A stretch of DNA of 64,000 nucleotides from Vreelandella songnenensis (lineage in GTDB: Bacteria; Pseudomonadota; Gammaproteobacteria; Pseudomonadales; Halomonadaceae), in NCBI RefSeq assembly GCF_003002925.1, contig NZ_PVTK01000001.1:310001-374000 (forward strand), written 5' to 3'. Under the pieces are notes generated by a model, which saw only the letters and a program-made list of their open reading frames with translations, searched no databases and was not told the DNA's origin. Numbering within the stretch: position 1 is the first letter of the stretch; every line of letters starts with the position of its first letter. Shown piece by piece: positions 23,423-33,899 of this stretch. Both the position numbers and the translations under genes were made by a program.

Positions 23423-23582
23423 TGAAAAATAAACGATAAGTAAATAAACCGTTTCGACCGCAGCGTCTCCGGCCTGCCATTTTTCGCTCTACTGCCTTCA
23501 AGGCTGCTCTCTCGGCGTGCCCGTCGATGCGAGCATTTGAATTTATCGCCTCATTTATAACAACCTGCAAAAGGAAAAAACG

Positions 23583-24533
23583 ATGACGTTCAAAACGCTG
23601 TTCACCGTGTCTGCTCTTTCAGCGGCACTCGCCCTTCCCACCTTCGCCATGGCGGCCAACGAGTATCCCGAACGCCCGATCGAATTCATCGTGCCCTGGG
23701 GCCCGGGCGGCGCCAGCGACCTGATGATGCGCCTGGTCGGCCGGCATATGGAAAAGGAGCTGGGCCAGCCGGTGCCCATCATCAACATGCCCGGTGCCAG
23801 CGGTACCGTTGGGCTGCGTGAGGCTTCCCGCCGCGCGCCGGATGGCTACACCATCAGCCAGATCCACGAAGGGCTGCTGATTGCCCACCACTCTGGTGTG
23901 ACCGAGCTCAACTGGGACTCTTTTGAGCCCATTGCCATGATGACCAGCGACAACTCCGTCATCATGGTCAGCGCCGACAGCGGCTGGGAAACGCTCGACG
24001 ACATGCTCGAAGCCGTACAGAGCGAGCCAGGCAAGTACCGCATGGGCGTCACGCTGGGCGGCATTCCGCACCTGTGGGCCGTACAGTTCGAACAGGCCAC
24101 CGATACTCAGTTCGGCTACGTGGGCTATGAAGGTACCGGCGAGCGCTTGCGTGCCCTGGCCGGTGGGCATATCACCATGACCATCGAGGACTACCAGTCG
24201 GCCAAGGCGTTTGTGGAAAACGGTGACGTCAACGTACTCGCCGCCGCCACCGAAGAGCGCCTGGATGAGATGCCCGATGTGCCTACCCTGCACGAGCTGG
24301 GCTATGACCTCGAGTTTCTGGTTACCCGCGGCATCGTCGTACCCAAGGACACACCCGAGGCCGTCATCGAGCGCCTGGAAAGTGCGCTGGAAAGCGTGGC
24401 ACAAAGCGAAGACTTCCAGTCGGAAATCGTCAATATCGGCGGTACCGCACGTTTCATGAACCGGGCCGATTACATCGACTACCTGGAGCGTAACGATCAG
24501 TTCATCGAAGAGAACGCTCACCTGCTCGATTAA
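23583..24533 (+). CDS. tctC: TctC/Bug-family periplasmic solute-binding protein
   Basis: A 316-residue protein with a cleavable signal peptide (hydrophobic residues 8-24, cleavage near AMAA). The mature part starts NEYPERPIEFIVPWGPGG, the usual Bug-family opening, and continues with GASGTVGLREASRRAPDGYT. Bug proteins enclose carboxylates between two lobes and deliver them to the TctAB membrane pair; known ligands include citrate, tricarboxylates, glutamate, aspartate and nicotinate. The start at 23583 has AAGGAAAAAA upstream, and a strong promoter lies at 23367-23396. With tctB, tctA and a gamma-glutamyltransferase downstream, a glutamate-like or gamma-glutamyl-derived substrate is a reasonable guess. 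Confidence 0.92.
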   Translation: MTFKTLFTVSALSAALALPTFAMAANEYPERPIEFIVPWGPGGASDLMMRLVGRHMEKELGQPVPIINMPGASGTVGLREASRRAPDGYTISQIHEGLLIAHHSGVTELNWDSFEPIAMMTSDNSVIMVSADSGWETLDDMLEAVQSEPGKYRMGVTLGGIPHLWAVQFEQATDTQFGYVGYEGTGERLRALAGGHITMTIEDYQSAKAFVENGDVNVLAAATEERLDEMPDVPTLHELGYDLEFLVTRGIVVPKDTPEAVIERLESALESVAQSEDFQSEIVNIGGTARFMNRADYIDYLERNDQFIEENAHLLD

Positions 24534-24557
24534 TTACCGCGCTTACAGGAGGTCCTC

Positions 24558-25055
24558 ATGGAGCGTAAGAGCCCAGACGCCGCGCTAGTGCCCACGCTGC
24601 AGCTAGCCTCGTATGTGGTGCTTGCGACAGGTGCGATATTCATGGCCTCCAGGGCCGGCTCACTGCCGGCCTCCCGCTGGGAGCCCATGGGTGCCGGTAC
24701 CTTTCCGCAGCTCATCTTTTCATCCATTGCCGTCTTGTGCGTGGCGGCGTTCATCATGGAACTGGCCAAGCGGGGCATTCCCAGAACCACCCTGCACAGC
24801 GCCTGGCGGCGCCTTGTCGCGCTGAAGAGCGTGCTGGTGAACCTGGGCCTGTTCATTGCCTACATGATCAGTATGCCGTTTGCCGGCTTCATTCTCGGTA
24901 CGTTCTGCTATCTATTGCTCGCCCAGCTGTTCCTGGCACCCAGGCGCCCGGTAACCCTGCTGATAGTGGTGGGAGTAGCGCTGCTGTTTTCAATCGGCCC
25001 GTACTATCTCTTCGCTGACGTGTTCAGCATCTACCTGCCCCGTGCCAAGTGGTAA
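24558..25055 (+). CDS. tctB: TctB-family small membrane subunit
   Basis: A 165-residue protein with four hydrophobic helices and the MGAGTFPQLIFSSIAVL segment typical of TctB small subunits. It works with TctA as the inner-membrane part of a tripartite tricarboxylate transporter. ATG at 24558 follows AGGAGGTCCTC, a very strong ribosome-binding site. It is placed between tctC and tctA, with gaps of 24 and 12 bases, in the normal order. Confidence 0.9.
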   Translation: MERKSPDAALVPTLQLASYVVLATGAIFMASRAGSLPASRWEPMGAGTFPQLIFSSIAVLCVAAFIMELAKRGIPRTTLHSAWRRLVALKSVLVNLGLFIAYMISMPFAGFILGTFCYLLLAQLFLAPRRPVTLLIVVGVALLFSIGPYYLFADVFSIYLPRAKW

Positions 25056-25067
25056 ACAGGTGACTTT

Positions 25068-26624
25068 ATGATGGATGCATTTCTACTCGCCCTCGGCGGT
25101 GTCACCGAGCCCTATACGCTGATGCTGATGGCGGTGGCTACCTTTGCCGGTATTGTGGCCGCCGCCATTCCGGGCTTCACCATTACCATGGCCATCGTGC
25201 TGACGCTGCCGCTCACCTTCGCCATGCCGCCCATGCAGGGTATTGCGGTCATGCTTTCGGTCTACGTAGGCGGCCTGAGCGGCGGCCTGTTCAGCGCCGC
25301 GCTGCTCGGCATTCCGGGTACGCCTTCGGCGGTGGCCACTACCTTCGATGCCTTTCCCATGGCGCGCAGCGGCCAGCCCGGCCGCGCGCTGTCGCTGGGA
25401 CTGTTTGCATCTTTCGTGGGTTCGCTGATCTCTATCGTGGTGCTGATCGTGGCTGCTCCGCCCCTGGCGCTGCTGGCCGTCAAGCTCGGCCCCTGGGAGT
25501 ACTTTGCGCTGATCGTCTTTGCCCTCACGATCATTGCAAGCCTGGTGGGGGATTCGCTCCTGCGCGGGTTGATTGCCGGGCTGATCGGCATCGGCATTGC
25601 CACCATCGGCCCGGACCCGCTAATGGCCCGCGAACGCTTCACCTTCGGTTACGAGCTGCTCACGGCGGGCATTCCCTTTCTGGTGGTACTGATCGGCATG
25701 TACGCCATGAGCCAGCTGCTTTCCGAACTCGAGCCTACTTCGGCAAGCCAGCAGGCGTCCTCCTCCTCGCTGGTCAGCGGCGATATGCGCCCGCACCTCT
25801 GGGACGTGGTCATGAGCACCCTGCGTAAACCGTTCAACATCGTGCGCTCGTCGCTTCTAGGCGTGTTTATCGGCGCCGTGCCAGGGGCAGGCAGCTCGAT
25901 CTCCAACCTGGTGGCCTACGACCAGGCCAAGCGCGCTTCCAAGCATCCGGAAACCTTCGGCAAGGGCGAGCCGGAAGGCGTGGTCGCCTCGGAAGCCGGC
26001 AACTCCTCTACCGTGGGTGGCAGCCTGATTCCGCTGATTTCACTGGGCATTCCCGGGTCGCCGGCGGACGCCGTGCTCATGGCGGCGATCATGGTGCACG
26101 GTATCAGCATCGGACCACGCCTGATTCTGGACCACCCGGATCTGGTGTACAGCATGTTCATCGCCATGGCGGTGGCGTCGTTCTTCATGCTGTTTATCGG
26201 CATATTGATGATGCGCGCCTTCATGCGGCTTTTGAACGTGCCCAAGTACATTGTGGTACCGGTGGTGCTGGCCTGCTGTGCGATCGGCACCTATACGCTC
26301 AACAACCGCCTTTCCGATCTGTATCTGCTGGCCGCCATCGGCACCATCGGCTACCTGATGAAGAAGCTGGATTACCCGCTGGCCCCGCTGGTGCTGGGCG
26401 TGGTGCTTGGGCCCATCGCGGAAACCAACCTGCGCCGCGCCTTCCAGACCAGTGCCGACTGGACGCTGTTCTTCACCCGGCCGATCTCGGCGCTGCTGCT
26501 GACCCTGGCCGTGGTGTCCGTGGCCTACAGTATCTACAGCTATATTCGTCAGCGCCGCTTGCTGGCGCAGCGCGCTGAAGCGGCACAGAATAGCGCCTAC
26601 CAAGATGGCGTCTCTCAAGAATAA
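25068..26624 (+). CDS. tctA: TctA-family large membrane subunit
   Basis: A 518-residue integral membrane protein, the usual length for TctA, with about ten to twelve helices. Two repeated signatures are visible: GLFSAALLGIPGTPSAVATTFDAFPMA in the first half (shown broken: LGIPGTPSA, TTFDAFPMA) and EAGNSSTVGGSLIPLISLGIPGSPADAV in the second (broken: SLIPLISLGIPGSPADAV). These G-I-P-G-x-x-x-A loops form the inverted-repeat transport core. A second ATG follows directly at 25071. Sodium- or proton-driven uptake of the ligand bound by TctC is the expected role. Confidence 0.93.
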   Translation: MMDAFLLALGGVTEPYTLMLMAVATFAGIVAAAIPGFTITMAIVLTLPLTFAMPPMQGIAVMLSVYVGGLSGGLFSAALLGIPGTPSAVATTFDAFPMARSGQPGRALSLGLFASFVGSLISIVVLIVAAPPLALLAVKLGPWEYFALIVFALTIIASLVGDSLLRGLIAGLIGIGIATIGPDPLMARERFTFGYELLTAGIPFLVVLIGMYAMSQLLSELEPTSASQQASSSSLVSGDMRPHLWDVVMSTLRKPFNIVRSSLLGVFIGAVPGAGSSISNLVAYDQAKRASKHPETFGKGEPEGVVASEAGNSSTVGGSLIPLISLGIPGSPADAVLMAAIMVHGISIGPRLILDHPDLVYSMFIAMAVASFFMLFIGILMMRAFMRLLNVPKYIVVPVVLACCAIGTYTLNNRLSDLYLLAAIGTIGYLMKKLDYPLAPLVLGVVLGPIAETNLRRAFQTSADWTLFFTRPISALLLTLAVVSVAYSIYSYIRQRRLLAQRAEAAQNSAYQDGVSQE

Positions 26625-26634
26625 GGAATTGACC

Positions 26635-28242
26635 ATGAATCTCGACCCCCACTACTACCCGGCGGCCTCCAAGCGCACCGTCACGTTCGGCAAGCGCGGC
26701 ATGGTAGCTACCTCCCAGTCGCTTGCGGCCCAGGTAGGCGCCAACATTCTGCGTCAAGGCGGTAACGCTATCGACGCGGCGATTGCCACCGCCGCCGCCC
26801 TCACCGTGGTCGAGCCGACCTCCAACGGTATCGGCAGCGACGCCTTCGCCCTGGTGTGGGTCAAGGGCAAGCTGCATGGCCTGAACGCCAGCGGCCGCGC
26901 GCCCAAGGGCATCTCCTGTGAAGGCGTGCGTGACAAAGGCCACACGGAAATGCCCGCCCATGGCCTGGTGCCGGTGACCGTCCCCGGTGCACCGGGTGCC
27001 TGGGCCGCGCTTTCCGAGCGTTTCGGCAAGCTGCCGTTCGAAACGCTGATGGCCCCGGCCGCCGAACTTGCCGACGAGGGCTACGCGGTACTGCCCACCG
27101 CGAGCCGCCTCTGGGCCCAGGCGCATACGCGCTACGGCCAGTACGATAGCCCGGAATTCGCGCCCTGGTTCGAACACTTCGCCCCGGAAGGCCACGCCCC
27201 CAAACCCGGCGACGTGTGGCGCTCGCCGGAAATGGCCAAGACCCTGCGCGCCATCGGCGAAACCCGCGCGAAAGCGTTTTATGAAGGCGAACTGGCCGAC
27301 GCCATGGACGCCTTCTCACAAAAGCACGGTGGTTTTCTGCGCAAGGAAGACCTCGCCGCCTTCACGCCGGAATGGGTCGACCCGATCAGCGTGCGCTACC
27401 GCGGCCACGATATCTGGGAAATTCCGCCCAACGGCAGCGGCCTGATCGCCCTGCAGGCGCTGGGCATTCTGGACGCCATGGGCGACGAACCACGCGACCC
27501 GGTGGAGTCGGTGCACCGCCGCATCGAAGCCACCAAGCTTGGTTACGTCGACGGCCTGCGTTATATCACCGAGCGCGAGCACATGACGCCCAGTGTCGAG
27601 CAGATGCTTTCGCCTGGGTATCTCAAGCAGCGCAGCGAGCTGATTGGCCATGACGCCATCGACCCGCTGCACGGCAACCCCCTGATGGGCGGCACGGTGT
27701 ATCTCTCCACCGCCGATGATGAAGGCAACATGGTGTCGTTCATCCAGAGCAACTTCGAAGGCTTCGGCTCGGGCATCGTGGTCCCCGGCACCGGCATCAG
27801 CCTGCAGAACCGCGGCTGGTCGTTCTCGCTGGATGAAGAGCATGCCAACGTGCTGCGCCCGGGCAAGCGCACCTACCACACCATCATCCCGGGCTTCATC
27901 ACCAAGGATGATCAGGCGGTCGGCCCGTTTGGCGTGATGGGTGGCTACATGCAGCCCCAGGGGCACGTGCAGGTCGTCGCCAACATGCTCGAAGACCACC
28001 TCAACCCCCAGGCGGCCTTGGATCTCCCGCGCTGGAAGTGGGTAGAAGGCAAGACCGTCGAAGTGGAACCCGGCTTCCCCGACCACCTCGCCCAGGCGCT
28101 CGAACGGCGCGGCCACCGCATCGTCCGCTGCACCGACGGCCTCACCTTCGGCCGCGGCCAGATCATCCTGCGCAACCCGGAAAACGGCATCCTCCAAGGC
28201 GGCACCGAACCCCGCGCCGACGGCGCCGTGCTTCCCGTTTGA
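26635..28242 (+). CDS. ggt: Gamma-glutamyltransferase family protein
   Basis: A 535-residue Ntn-hydrolase of the gamma-glutamyltransferase family. The N-terminal half has GMVATSQSLAAQVG, RQGGNAIDAAIA and VVEPTSNGIGSDAF. The autocleavage site is GGTVYLS with Thr354 as nucleophile. The small-subunit part has SFIQSNFEGFGSGIVVPGTGI (broken: NFEGFGSGIVVPGTG) and GVMGGYMQPQGHVQ. I see no signal peptide, so unlike the periplasmic GGT of E. coli it may be cytoplasmic and act on imported gamma-glutamyl compounds; related acylases in this family are alternatives. The start at 26635 has AAGGAATTG upstream; it follows tctA after ten bases and is surely in the same operon. Confidence 0.9.
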   Translation: MNLDPHYYPAASKRTVTFGKRGMVATSQSLAAQVGANILRQGGNAIDAAIATAAALTVVEPTSNGIGSDAFALVWVKGKLHGLNASGRAPKGISCEGVRDKGHTEMPAHGLVPVTVPGAPGAWAALSERFGKLPFETLMAPAAELADEGYAVLPTASRLWAQAHTRYGQYDSPEFAPWFEHFAPEGHAPKPGDVWRSPEMAKTLRAIGETRAKAFYEGELADAMDAFSQKHGGFLRKEDLAAFTPEWVDPISVRYRGHDIWEIPPNGSGLIALQALGILDAMGDEPRDPVESVHRRIEATKLGYVDGLRYITEREHMTPSVEQMLSPGYLKQRSELIGHDAIDPLHGNPLMGGTVYLSTADDEGNMVSFIQSNFEGFGSGIVVPGTGISLQNRGWSFSLDEEHANVLRPGKRTYHTIIPGFITKDDQAVGPFGVMGGYMQPQGHVQVVANMLEDHLNPQAALDLPRWKWVEGKTVEVEPGFPDHLAQALERRGHRIVRCTDGLTFGRGQIILRNPENGILQGGTEPRADGAVLPV

Positions 28243-28293
28243 TTAATTGCCACGCGCTACGGTGTTGCGTCACATCCGATTGAGGCAACCAAC

Positions 28294-28488
28294 CCGTAAC
28301 GCGTGGTAACGAATCTTGCTAGGCACAAGCATATGAGGCACCCGCAGCGGCGGCCCGGCGCGGATGGCGGCTGGCAAGACGCCCCGATAGCGGCACCCAA
28401 TCCGGCTTTTGCGACCTACCACCCAACCCCGGCAGCGCTCTCCGCGCTGCTCCCACGGGTGCGCCTGGCGGCTTACCACGCGCTACGG
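28294..28488 (+). repeat. REP/MITE-like 195-bp element, copy A
   Basis: Begins CCGTAACGCGTGGTAA and ends TTACCACGCGCTACGG, which is an inverted terminal repeat of about 16 bases with one mismatch. Internal hairpins include the GCAGCGC...GCGCTGC type. Joined to copy B by a 31-base linker that is also conserved between other copies. Confidence 0.8.
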
Positions 28489-28519
28489 TGTTGCACCACA
28501 TCAAACGTTGGCAATGAAC

Positions 28520-28715
28520 CCGTAGCGCGTGGTAACGAATCTTGCGAGGCACGAGCAAATGAGGCACCCGCGGGTGGGCGGCTGACAAGACGCCCCGATG
28601 GCGGCACCCAACTCTGCTTTTGTGCCTCATTATCCAACCCCGGCAGCGCTCTCCGCGCTGCATCCGCGCCGGGCCGCCGCTGCGGGTGCGCCTGGCGGCT
28701 TACCACGCGCTACGG
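28520..28715 (+). repeat. REP/MITE-like 195-bp element, copy B
   Basis: Begins CCGTAGCGCGTGGTAA and ends TTACCACGCGCTACGG (perfect inverted termini). The interior differs from copy A mainly near the left third (CGGGTGGGCGGCTGACAAG) and by an extra GC-rich segment near the right end. Confidence 0.8.
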
Positions 28716-28912
28716 GGTGCGGGGGCCTCAAAAGCCTTGTATGCACCATTTTTGGTCGCTCGCTCATGCTCAAATCGTTTAAATATCGTGAAACACGTTT
28801 CCGTATTTTCGGCATTTCCTTACAAAAATCTACCACTTTCGTCTAACTTGCTGGCGTTTTTGACCTATTACAAACCGGCATAGGGTATGCAAGAAAACGC
28901 TTCGGAAGTTAA

Positions 28913-30325
<1,413 letters not shown>

Positions 30326-30365
30326 TCGCCTTCCCCTGATAGATCGCTTACACTGGCGATGGCGA

Positions 30366-30397
30366 ACAGTCCTCCCTTTTCGGGGAGGGCTGTTTTT
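30366..30397 (+). terminator. Rho-independent terminator of gdhA
   Basis: ACAGTCCTCCC and GGGAGGGCTGT arms around a short loop (one G-T pair), followed by TTTTT, about 40 bases after the gdhA stop. Confidence 0.85.
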
Positions 30398-30476
30398 ATT
30401 GGTAGCTACAAAAATCGTTTATTTATCATTTAATTAATGTATACGATTGATTTTATTGCTTTCTAAGGAGAGTAAA

Positions 30477-30890
30477 ATGGAGCAGCGTCCTCCAATCATC
30501 ATCAACCGGCTAGATGCCGAGCGTCTGCAGCGGCTGATCGATAGCGCCACAGGCAAGGAGCTGGCCGTGGCCGAACTGCTCGAAGAGGAGCTGATGCGGG
30601 GCGAAGTGATTGACCCGGAGCTGATTCCGGATAATGTCGTCAGCATGAACAGCCAGATCCGCTTTACCGAGCTCACCCGCGGGCGCCAGATGATTCGCAC
30701 GTTGGTCTACCCGCATGCGCTGGACTCCGTGGAAGACGCCATTTCTGTCATGGCGCCGATTGGCGCGGGTCTGATCGGCCTCAAGGTGGGCGATGTGATC
30801 CACTGGCCGATTCCCAACAACGCCACCGTGCAGCTACGCGTGGATGCCATCCTCTGGCAGCCCGAGCGCGAAAAGCAGTTCCACCGCTGA
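30477..30890 (+). CDS. rnk: Rnk, regulator of nucleoside diphosphate kinase
   Basis: A 137-residue protein of the GreA/GreB-related Rnk family. A short N-terminal coiled-coil (LDAERLQRLIDSATG) is followed by the FKBP-like C-terminal domain (SQIRFTELTRGR, RTLVYPHALD, SVMAPIGAGLIGLKVGD). Rnk binds RNA polymerase near the secondary channel and influences NDK and alginate output in Pseudomonas. AAGGAGAGTAAA before the ATG at 30477 fixes the start; the upstream frame start at 30447 has no such site. It is a single gene between the gdhA terminator and the RAYT gene. Confidence 0.93.
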   Translation: MEQRPPIIINRLDAERLQRLIDSATGKELAVAELLEEELMRGEVIDPELIPDNVVSMNSQIRFTELTRGRQMIRTLVYPHALDSVEDAISVMAPIGAGLIGLKVGDVIHWPIPNNATVQLRVDAILWQPEREKQFHR

Positions 30891-31014
30891 TCCCCAACGC
30901 CGCCTGGAAACCTGGGCGGCCTTATTGAACCGTCCTTCCACTTGGGTGAAGTACCCTTCGCAAACCATTATGCTTACTGCTCCTACTCAACAGCATGGAT
31001 GGCAGGAGGCCATG

Positions 31015-31524
31015 ATGGCGACCCATCGACGCGCGCACGTACCTGGCGGCACCTACTTCTTCACCGTAGTGACCTATGCTCGCCAACCGCTACTGGCGGA
31101 TCACTTGAACATCAATGCACTTGGTCGAGCGCTGCGTCGCGTGCGGGAAGAGCGCCCGTTCGTCATGGACGCCTTTGTACTGCTGCCCGATCACCTGCAC
31201 TGCCTCTGGACGCTGCCTGAGGGCGATACGGACTACTCCTCCCGCTGGCGGGATATCAAGAAATACGCCTCGAAAGAGTTTCTGCTCCCACCAGGCACCC
31301 AAACCGCCTGGCAGCGCGGGTTCTGGGAGCACGTCATTCGCGATGAAAACGACTGGCAGCAGCATATGGATTACATTCACTACAACCCGGTCAAACACGG
31401 CTGGGCCAAAGCCCCCAGTGATTGGCAGTGGTCAAGCTTTCATCAGTGCGTAGAAAAGGGATGGTACGACAAGGAGTGGGGCCGACAGGAAATACCGGGC
31501 GTGGCGCATAGGGAGTGGGAGTAG
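31015..31524 (+). CDS. REP-associated tyrosine transposase (RAYT, Y1_Tnp family)
   Basis: A 169-residue HUH-type single-Tyr nuclease of the IS200-like RAYT group. It has RAHVPGGTYFFTVVTY at the start, the metal-binding His-x-His in LLPDHLHCLWTLP, FWEHVIRDENDW, and the nucleophile region YIHYNPVKHG. RAYTs cut and join single-stranded REP sequences and are held responsible for spreading them. AGGAGG lies five bases before the ATG at 31015; the ATG at 31012 is too close to it. Element copy C begins ten bases after the stop, and five further copies lie within 4.5 kb, so these repeats are very probably its substrates. Confidence 0.92.
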   Translation: MATHRRAHVPGGTYFFTVVTYARQPLLADHLNINALGRALRRVREERPFVMDAFVLLPDHLHCLWTLPEGDTDYSSRWRDIKKYASKEFLLPPGTQTAWQRGFWEHVIRDENDWQQHMDYIHYNPVKHGWAKAPSDWQWSSFHQCVEKGWYDKEWGRQEIPGVAHREWE

Positions 31525-31533
31525 CGCCAAACC

Positions 31534-31728
31534 TTGTAGCGCGTGGTAACGAATCTTGCGAGGTACGAGCAAATGAGGCACCCGCAGCGGCGGCCCGGCG
31601 CGGATAGGCGGCGGTTAGCCGCCCCGATGGCGGCACCCAGGCGTGCGCTTGTGCCCAATCACCCAACCCCGGCAGCGCTTTCCGCGCTGCATCCGCGGGT
31701 GCGCCTGGCGGCTTACCACGCGCTACGG
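31534..31728 (+). repeat. REP/MITE-like 195-bp element, copy C (next to RAYT)
   Basis: Starts TTGTAGCGCGTGGTAA ten bases after the RAYT stop codon and ends TTACCACGCGCTACGG. Almost identical to copy D over its whole length, including the GGCGGCGGTTAGCCGCC hairpin. Confidence 0.85.
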
Positions 31729-31791
31729 TAGGTGGCCTTTTTGAGTAACAAGAGGCGCCATCGGTCGTGGCGTCTCAAACGTTTGGCAAAC

Positions 31792-31986
31792 CCGTAGCGC
31801 GTGGTAACGAATCTTGCGAGGCACGAGCAAATGAGGCACCCGCAGCGGCGGCCCGGCGCGGATAGGCGGCGGTTAGCCGCCCCGATGGCGGCACCCAGGC
31901 GTGCGCTTGTGCCCAATCACCCAACCCCGGCAGCGCTCTCCGCGCTGCATTCGCGGGTGCGCCTGGCGGCTTACCACGCGCTACGG
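31792..31986 (+). repeat. REP/MITE-like 195-bp element, copy D
   Basis: Perfect inverted termini (CCGTAGCGCGTGGTAA and its reverse complement). Only a few differences from copy C. Separated from it by a 63-base stretch containing an inverted pair (GAGGCGCCA...TGGCGTCTC). Confidence 0.85.
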
Positions 31987-32017
31987 TTTTCGCATTACAT
32001 TGGGCATTGTCGATAAC

Positions 32018-32150
32018 CCGTAGCGCGTGGTAACGAATCTTGCGAGGCACGAGCAAATGAGGCACCCGCGGATGGCGGCTGACAAGCCGCCCCGATTGAG
32101 GCACCCAGGCATGCGCTTGTGCCAAATCAACTACCCTGGCAGCGCTACGT
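32018..32150 (+). repeat. REP/MITE-like element, copy E, right end missing
   Basis: Begins CCGTAGCGCGTGGTAA, keeps the left and middle parts, then diverges after GGCAGCGCTACG and lacks the closing terminal repeat. It lies just before the end of the cysQ-like gene. The linker between D and E resembles the A-B and F-G linkers. Confidence 0.75.
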
Positions 32151-32179
32151 AAGCATCCCTTCAAAGGGCATTGCCGGTA

Positions 32180-32938
32180 TCAATGCCCCCACACCACAAA
32201 GCTTGGGTTGAGGGTTTCGGTGGGGGTGGCGTAACTCAAGGGCGCGCCTTCGAGGGTGACGACGCGGCCGCCGGCCTGTTCGATCACGCCCTGGGCGGCG
32301 GCGGTGTCCCATAGGCTGGTGGGCCCAAGGCGCGGGTATGCGTCGGCGCTGCCTTCGGCGATGATGCCAAACTTGAGCGAGCTGCCCATGGGCAGGATGT
32401 CATATGGGCCTAGCTGCTCGAGCCAGCGCTCGAGATGCGGGTGGGCGTGGGAGCGGCTGCCCATTACCCGCCATTTGGCGCCCTCGGCAGGCTTTCCGGC
32501 AACGCGAATGGGGTATCGGCCGCTTTCATCCACCTTGAACGCCCCTACCCCGCTGGCGGCGATATACGCCACGTTGAACACCGGCGCCAGCACTACACCC
32601 AGCACCGGCTTGCCGTGCTCGATCAGCGCGATATTGACGGTAAACTCATCGTTACGCTTGACGAACTCTTTCGTGCCGTCTAGCGGATCGACGAGCCAGT
32701 AGCGCCCGGTGCCATCCGGCCCGGTAAATTTCTCCCCGCCCTCTTCGGAAAGAATGGGAATGGAGGCATCAAGCGCGTTGAGCCCCTGCAGAATGACTCG
32801 GTTGGCTGCGTTGTCCGCCGCGGTGACCGGGCTGTTATCGGCCTTGATATCTACCTCGAAATCCTCGGCATAGATGCGCAGGATGGCCTCGCCCGCCTCA
32901 CGAGCAATCTCCAGTACCTGATTCAGCAAGTGATCCAT
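32180..32938 (-). CDS. cysQ: CysQ-like 3'(2'),5'-bisphosphate nucleotidase
   Basis: A 252-residue member of the inositol monophosphatase superfamily. The metal-binding motifs are visible: ILSEEGGE (Glu), DPLDGTKEF (both Asp and the Thr) and LWDTAAAQGVIEQAGG (third metal Asp), in the order and spacing of CysQ. It removes the 3' phosphate of PAP made in sulfate assimilation and needs magnesium, lithium and sodium being inhibitory in this family. I chose ATG 32938 with GTGAGGAG upstream; the in-frame GTG at 32950 is less likely. It is downstream of galU but separated by a terminator. Confidence 0.93.
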   Translation of the reverse strand: MDHLLNQVLEIAREAGEAILRIYAEDFEVDIKADNSPVTAADNAANRVILQGLNALDASIPILSEEGGEKFTGPDGTGRYWLVDPLDGTKEFVKRNDEFTVNIALIEHGKPVLGVVLAPVFNVAYIAASGVGAFKVDESGRYPIRVAGKPAEGAKWRVMGSRSHAHPHLERWLEQLGPYDILPMGSSLKFGIIAEGSADAYPRLGPTSLWDTAAAQGVIEQAGGRVVTLEGAPLSYATPTETLNPSFVVWGH

Positions 32939-32970
32939 AAAACTCCTCACCTTATGCGATGGTGAAAACG

Positions 32971-33000
32971 CAAGAAGCCGCCATCGGGGGCGGCTTCTTG
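32971..33000 (-). terminator. Rho-independent terminator of galU
   Basis: A 12-base perfect stem (CAAGAAGCCGCC / GGCGGCTTCTTG) with a six-base loop, about 20 bases after the galU stop on the minus strand. It separates galU from the cysQ-like gene. Confidence 0.8.
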
Positions 33001-33020
33001 CTTACACGAACGGGCAGTGC

Positions 33021-33875
33021 TTAGAGGTCGTAACCGGCTTCGCGCGCCAGGGTGGTGTTCGCCTGCAGCCAGCCTTCGATATGCCCGCAATCGAAGGTGC
33101 GGCCCTGCATGCGAAACGCCTGAACCTGCTTGCCTTCCTGCATCAGGCGGTCGATGGCGTCGGTGAGCTGGATTTCGTTACCCGCGCCCGGGGGTTGGTC
33201 GCGCAGCAGCTCCATGATGCGGTACGGCAGAATATAGCGGCCAATCACCGAAAGACGCGAAGGCGCATCTTCGGGTTTGGGCTTTTCCACCACGCCGCGC
33301 ATGTCGGCGCTTTCGCCAGCGCTGGGTTCGTCGCAATCCACGATGCCGTAACGGTAAACGTCTTCCTGGGGCACCGCTTCCACCATGATCTGGGCGGCAT
33401 TGCTGGCATCCCACAGCTCGACCATACGCCCCAGATCACAGGCAGTGCTGTTTGCCTGGGGCTTGACCAATACGTCCGGCAGAATGACCGCAAACGGCTC
33501 GTCCTGGCCCAGTAAATGCGCGGCGCAGTAGACTGCATGGCCCAGGCCCTGGGCATTGGGCTGACGAACACTGGTGATTTTCAGCTCTGGCGGAGCAATG
33601 GCCGCCAGGGTAGCCAGCAGTTCATCCTTGCCTTTGCTGGCCAGGGCATCTTCAAGCTCGGCATGCGCGTCGAAGTGATCTTCAATGGATGACTTGCCCG
33701 AGCGGGTAACCAGGACGATTTCGTTGATACCGGCGGCCAGCGCCTCTTCCACCACGTGCTGAATCAGCGGGCGGTCCACTACCGGCACCATCTCCTTGGG
33801 AATGGCCTTGCTGATGGGCAACAATCGCGTACCAAAACCGGCTACTGGAATAATCGCTTTGCGCACCTGGGTCAT
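33021..33875 (-). CDS. galU: UTP-glucose-1-phosphate uridylyltransferase
   Basis: A 284-residue nucleotidyltransferase with the N-terminal signature AGFGTRLLPISKAIPKEM, VDRPLIQHVVEEA, the Asp of VILPDVL, and VEKPKPEDAPSRLSVIGRYIL toward the C-terminus. It makes UDP-glucose from glucose-1-phosphate and UTP. It is placed between pgi and a terminator and on the same strand as pgm and pgi, giving a precursor set. Its product is used by the Ugd encoded at 56741. Confidence 0.96.
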   Translation of the reverse strand: MTQVRKAIIPVAGFGTRLLPISKAIPKEMVPVVDRPLIQHVVEEALAAGINEIVLVTRSGKSSIEDHFDAHAELEDALASKGKDELLATLAAIAPPELKITSVRQPNAQGLGHAVYCAAHLLGQDEPFAVILPDVLVKPQANSTACDLGRMVELWDASNAAQIMVEAVPQEDVYRYGIVDCDEPSAGESADMRGVVEKPKPEDAPSRLSVIGRYILPYRIMELLRDQPPGAGNEIQLTDAIDRLMQEGKQVQAFRMQGRTFDCGHIEGWLQANTTLAREAGYDL

Positions 33876-33899
33876 TACTAATTTCCTTATCGGGTTACG

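Larger units (their letters stand above)
23226..23582. other. Intergenic region between rfaH and the tct-type operon
   Basis: About 357 bases without a gene. It holds a strong promoter and a palindrome for the downstream transport operon (listed separately). I see no clear terminator for rfaH. Confidence 0.5.
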
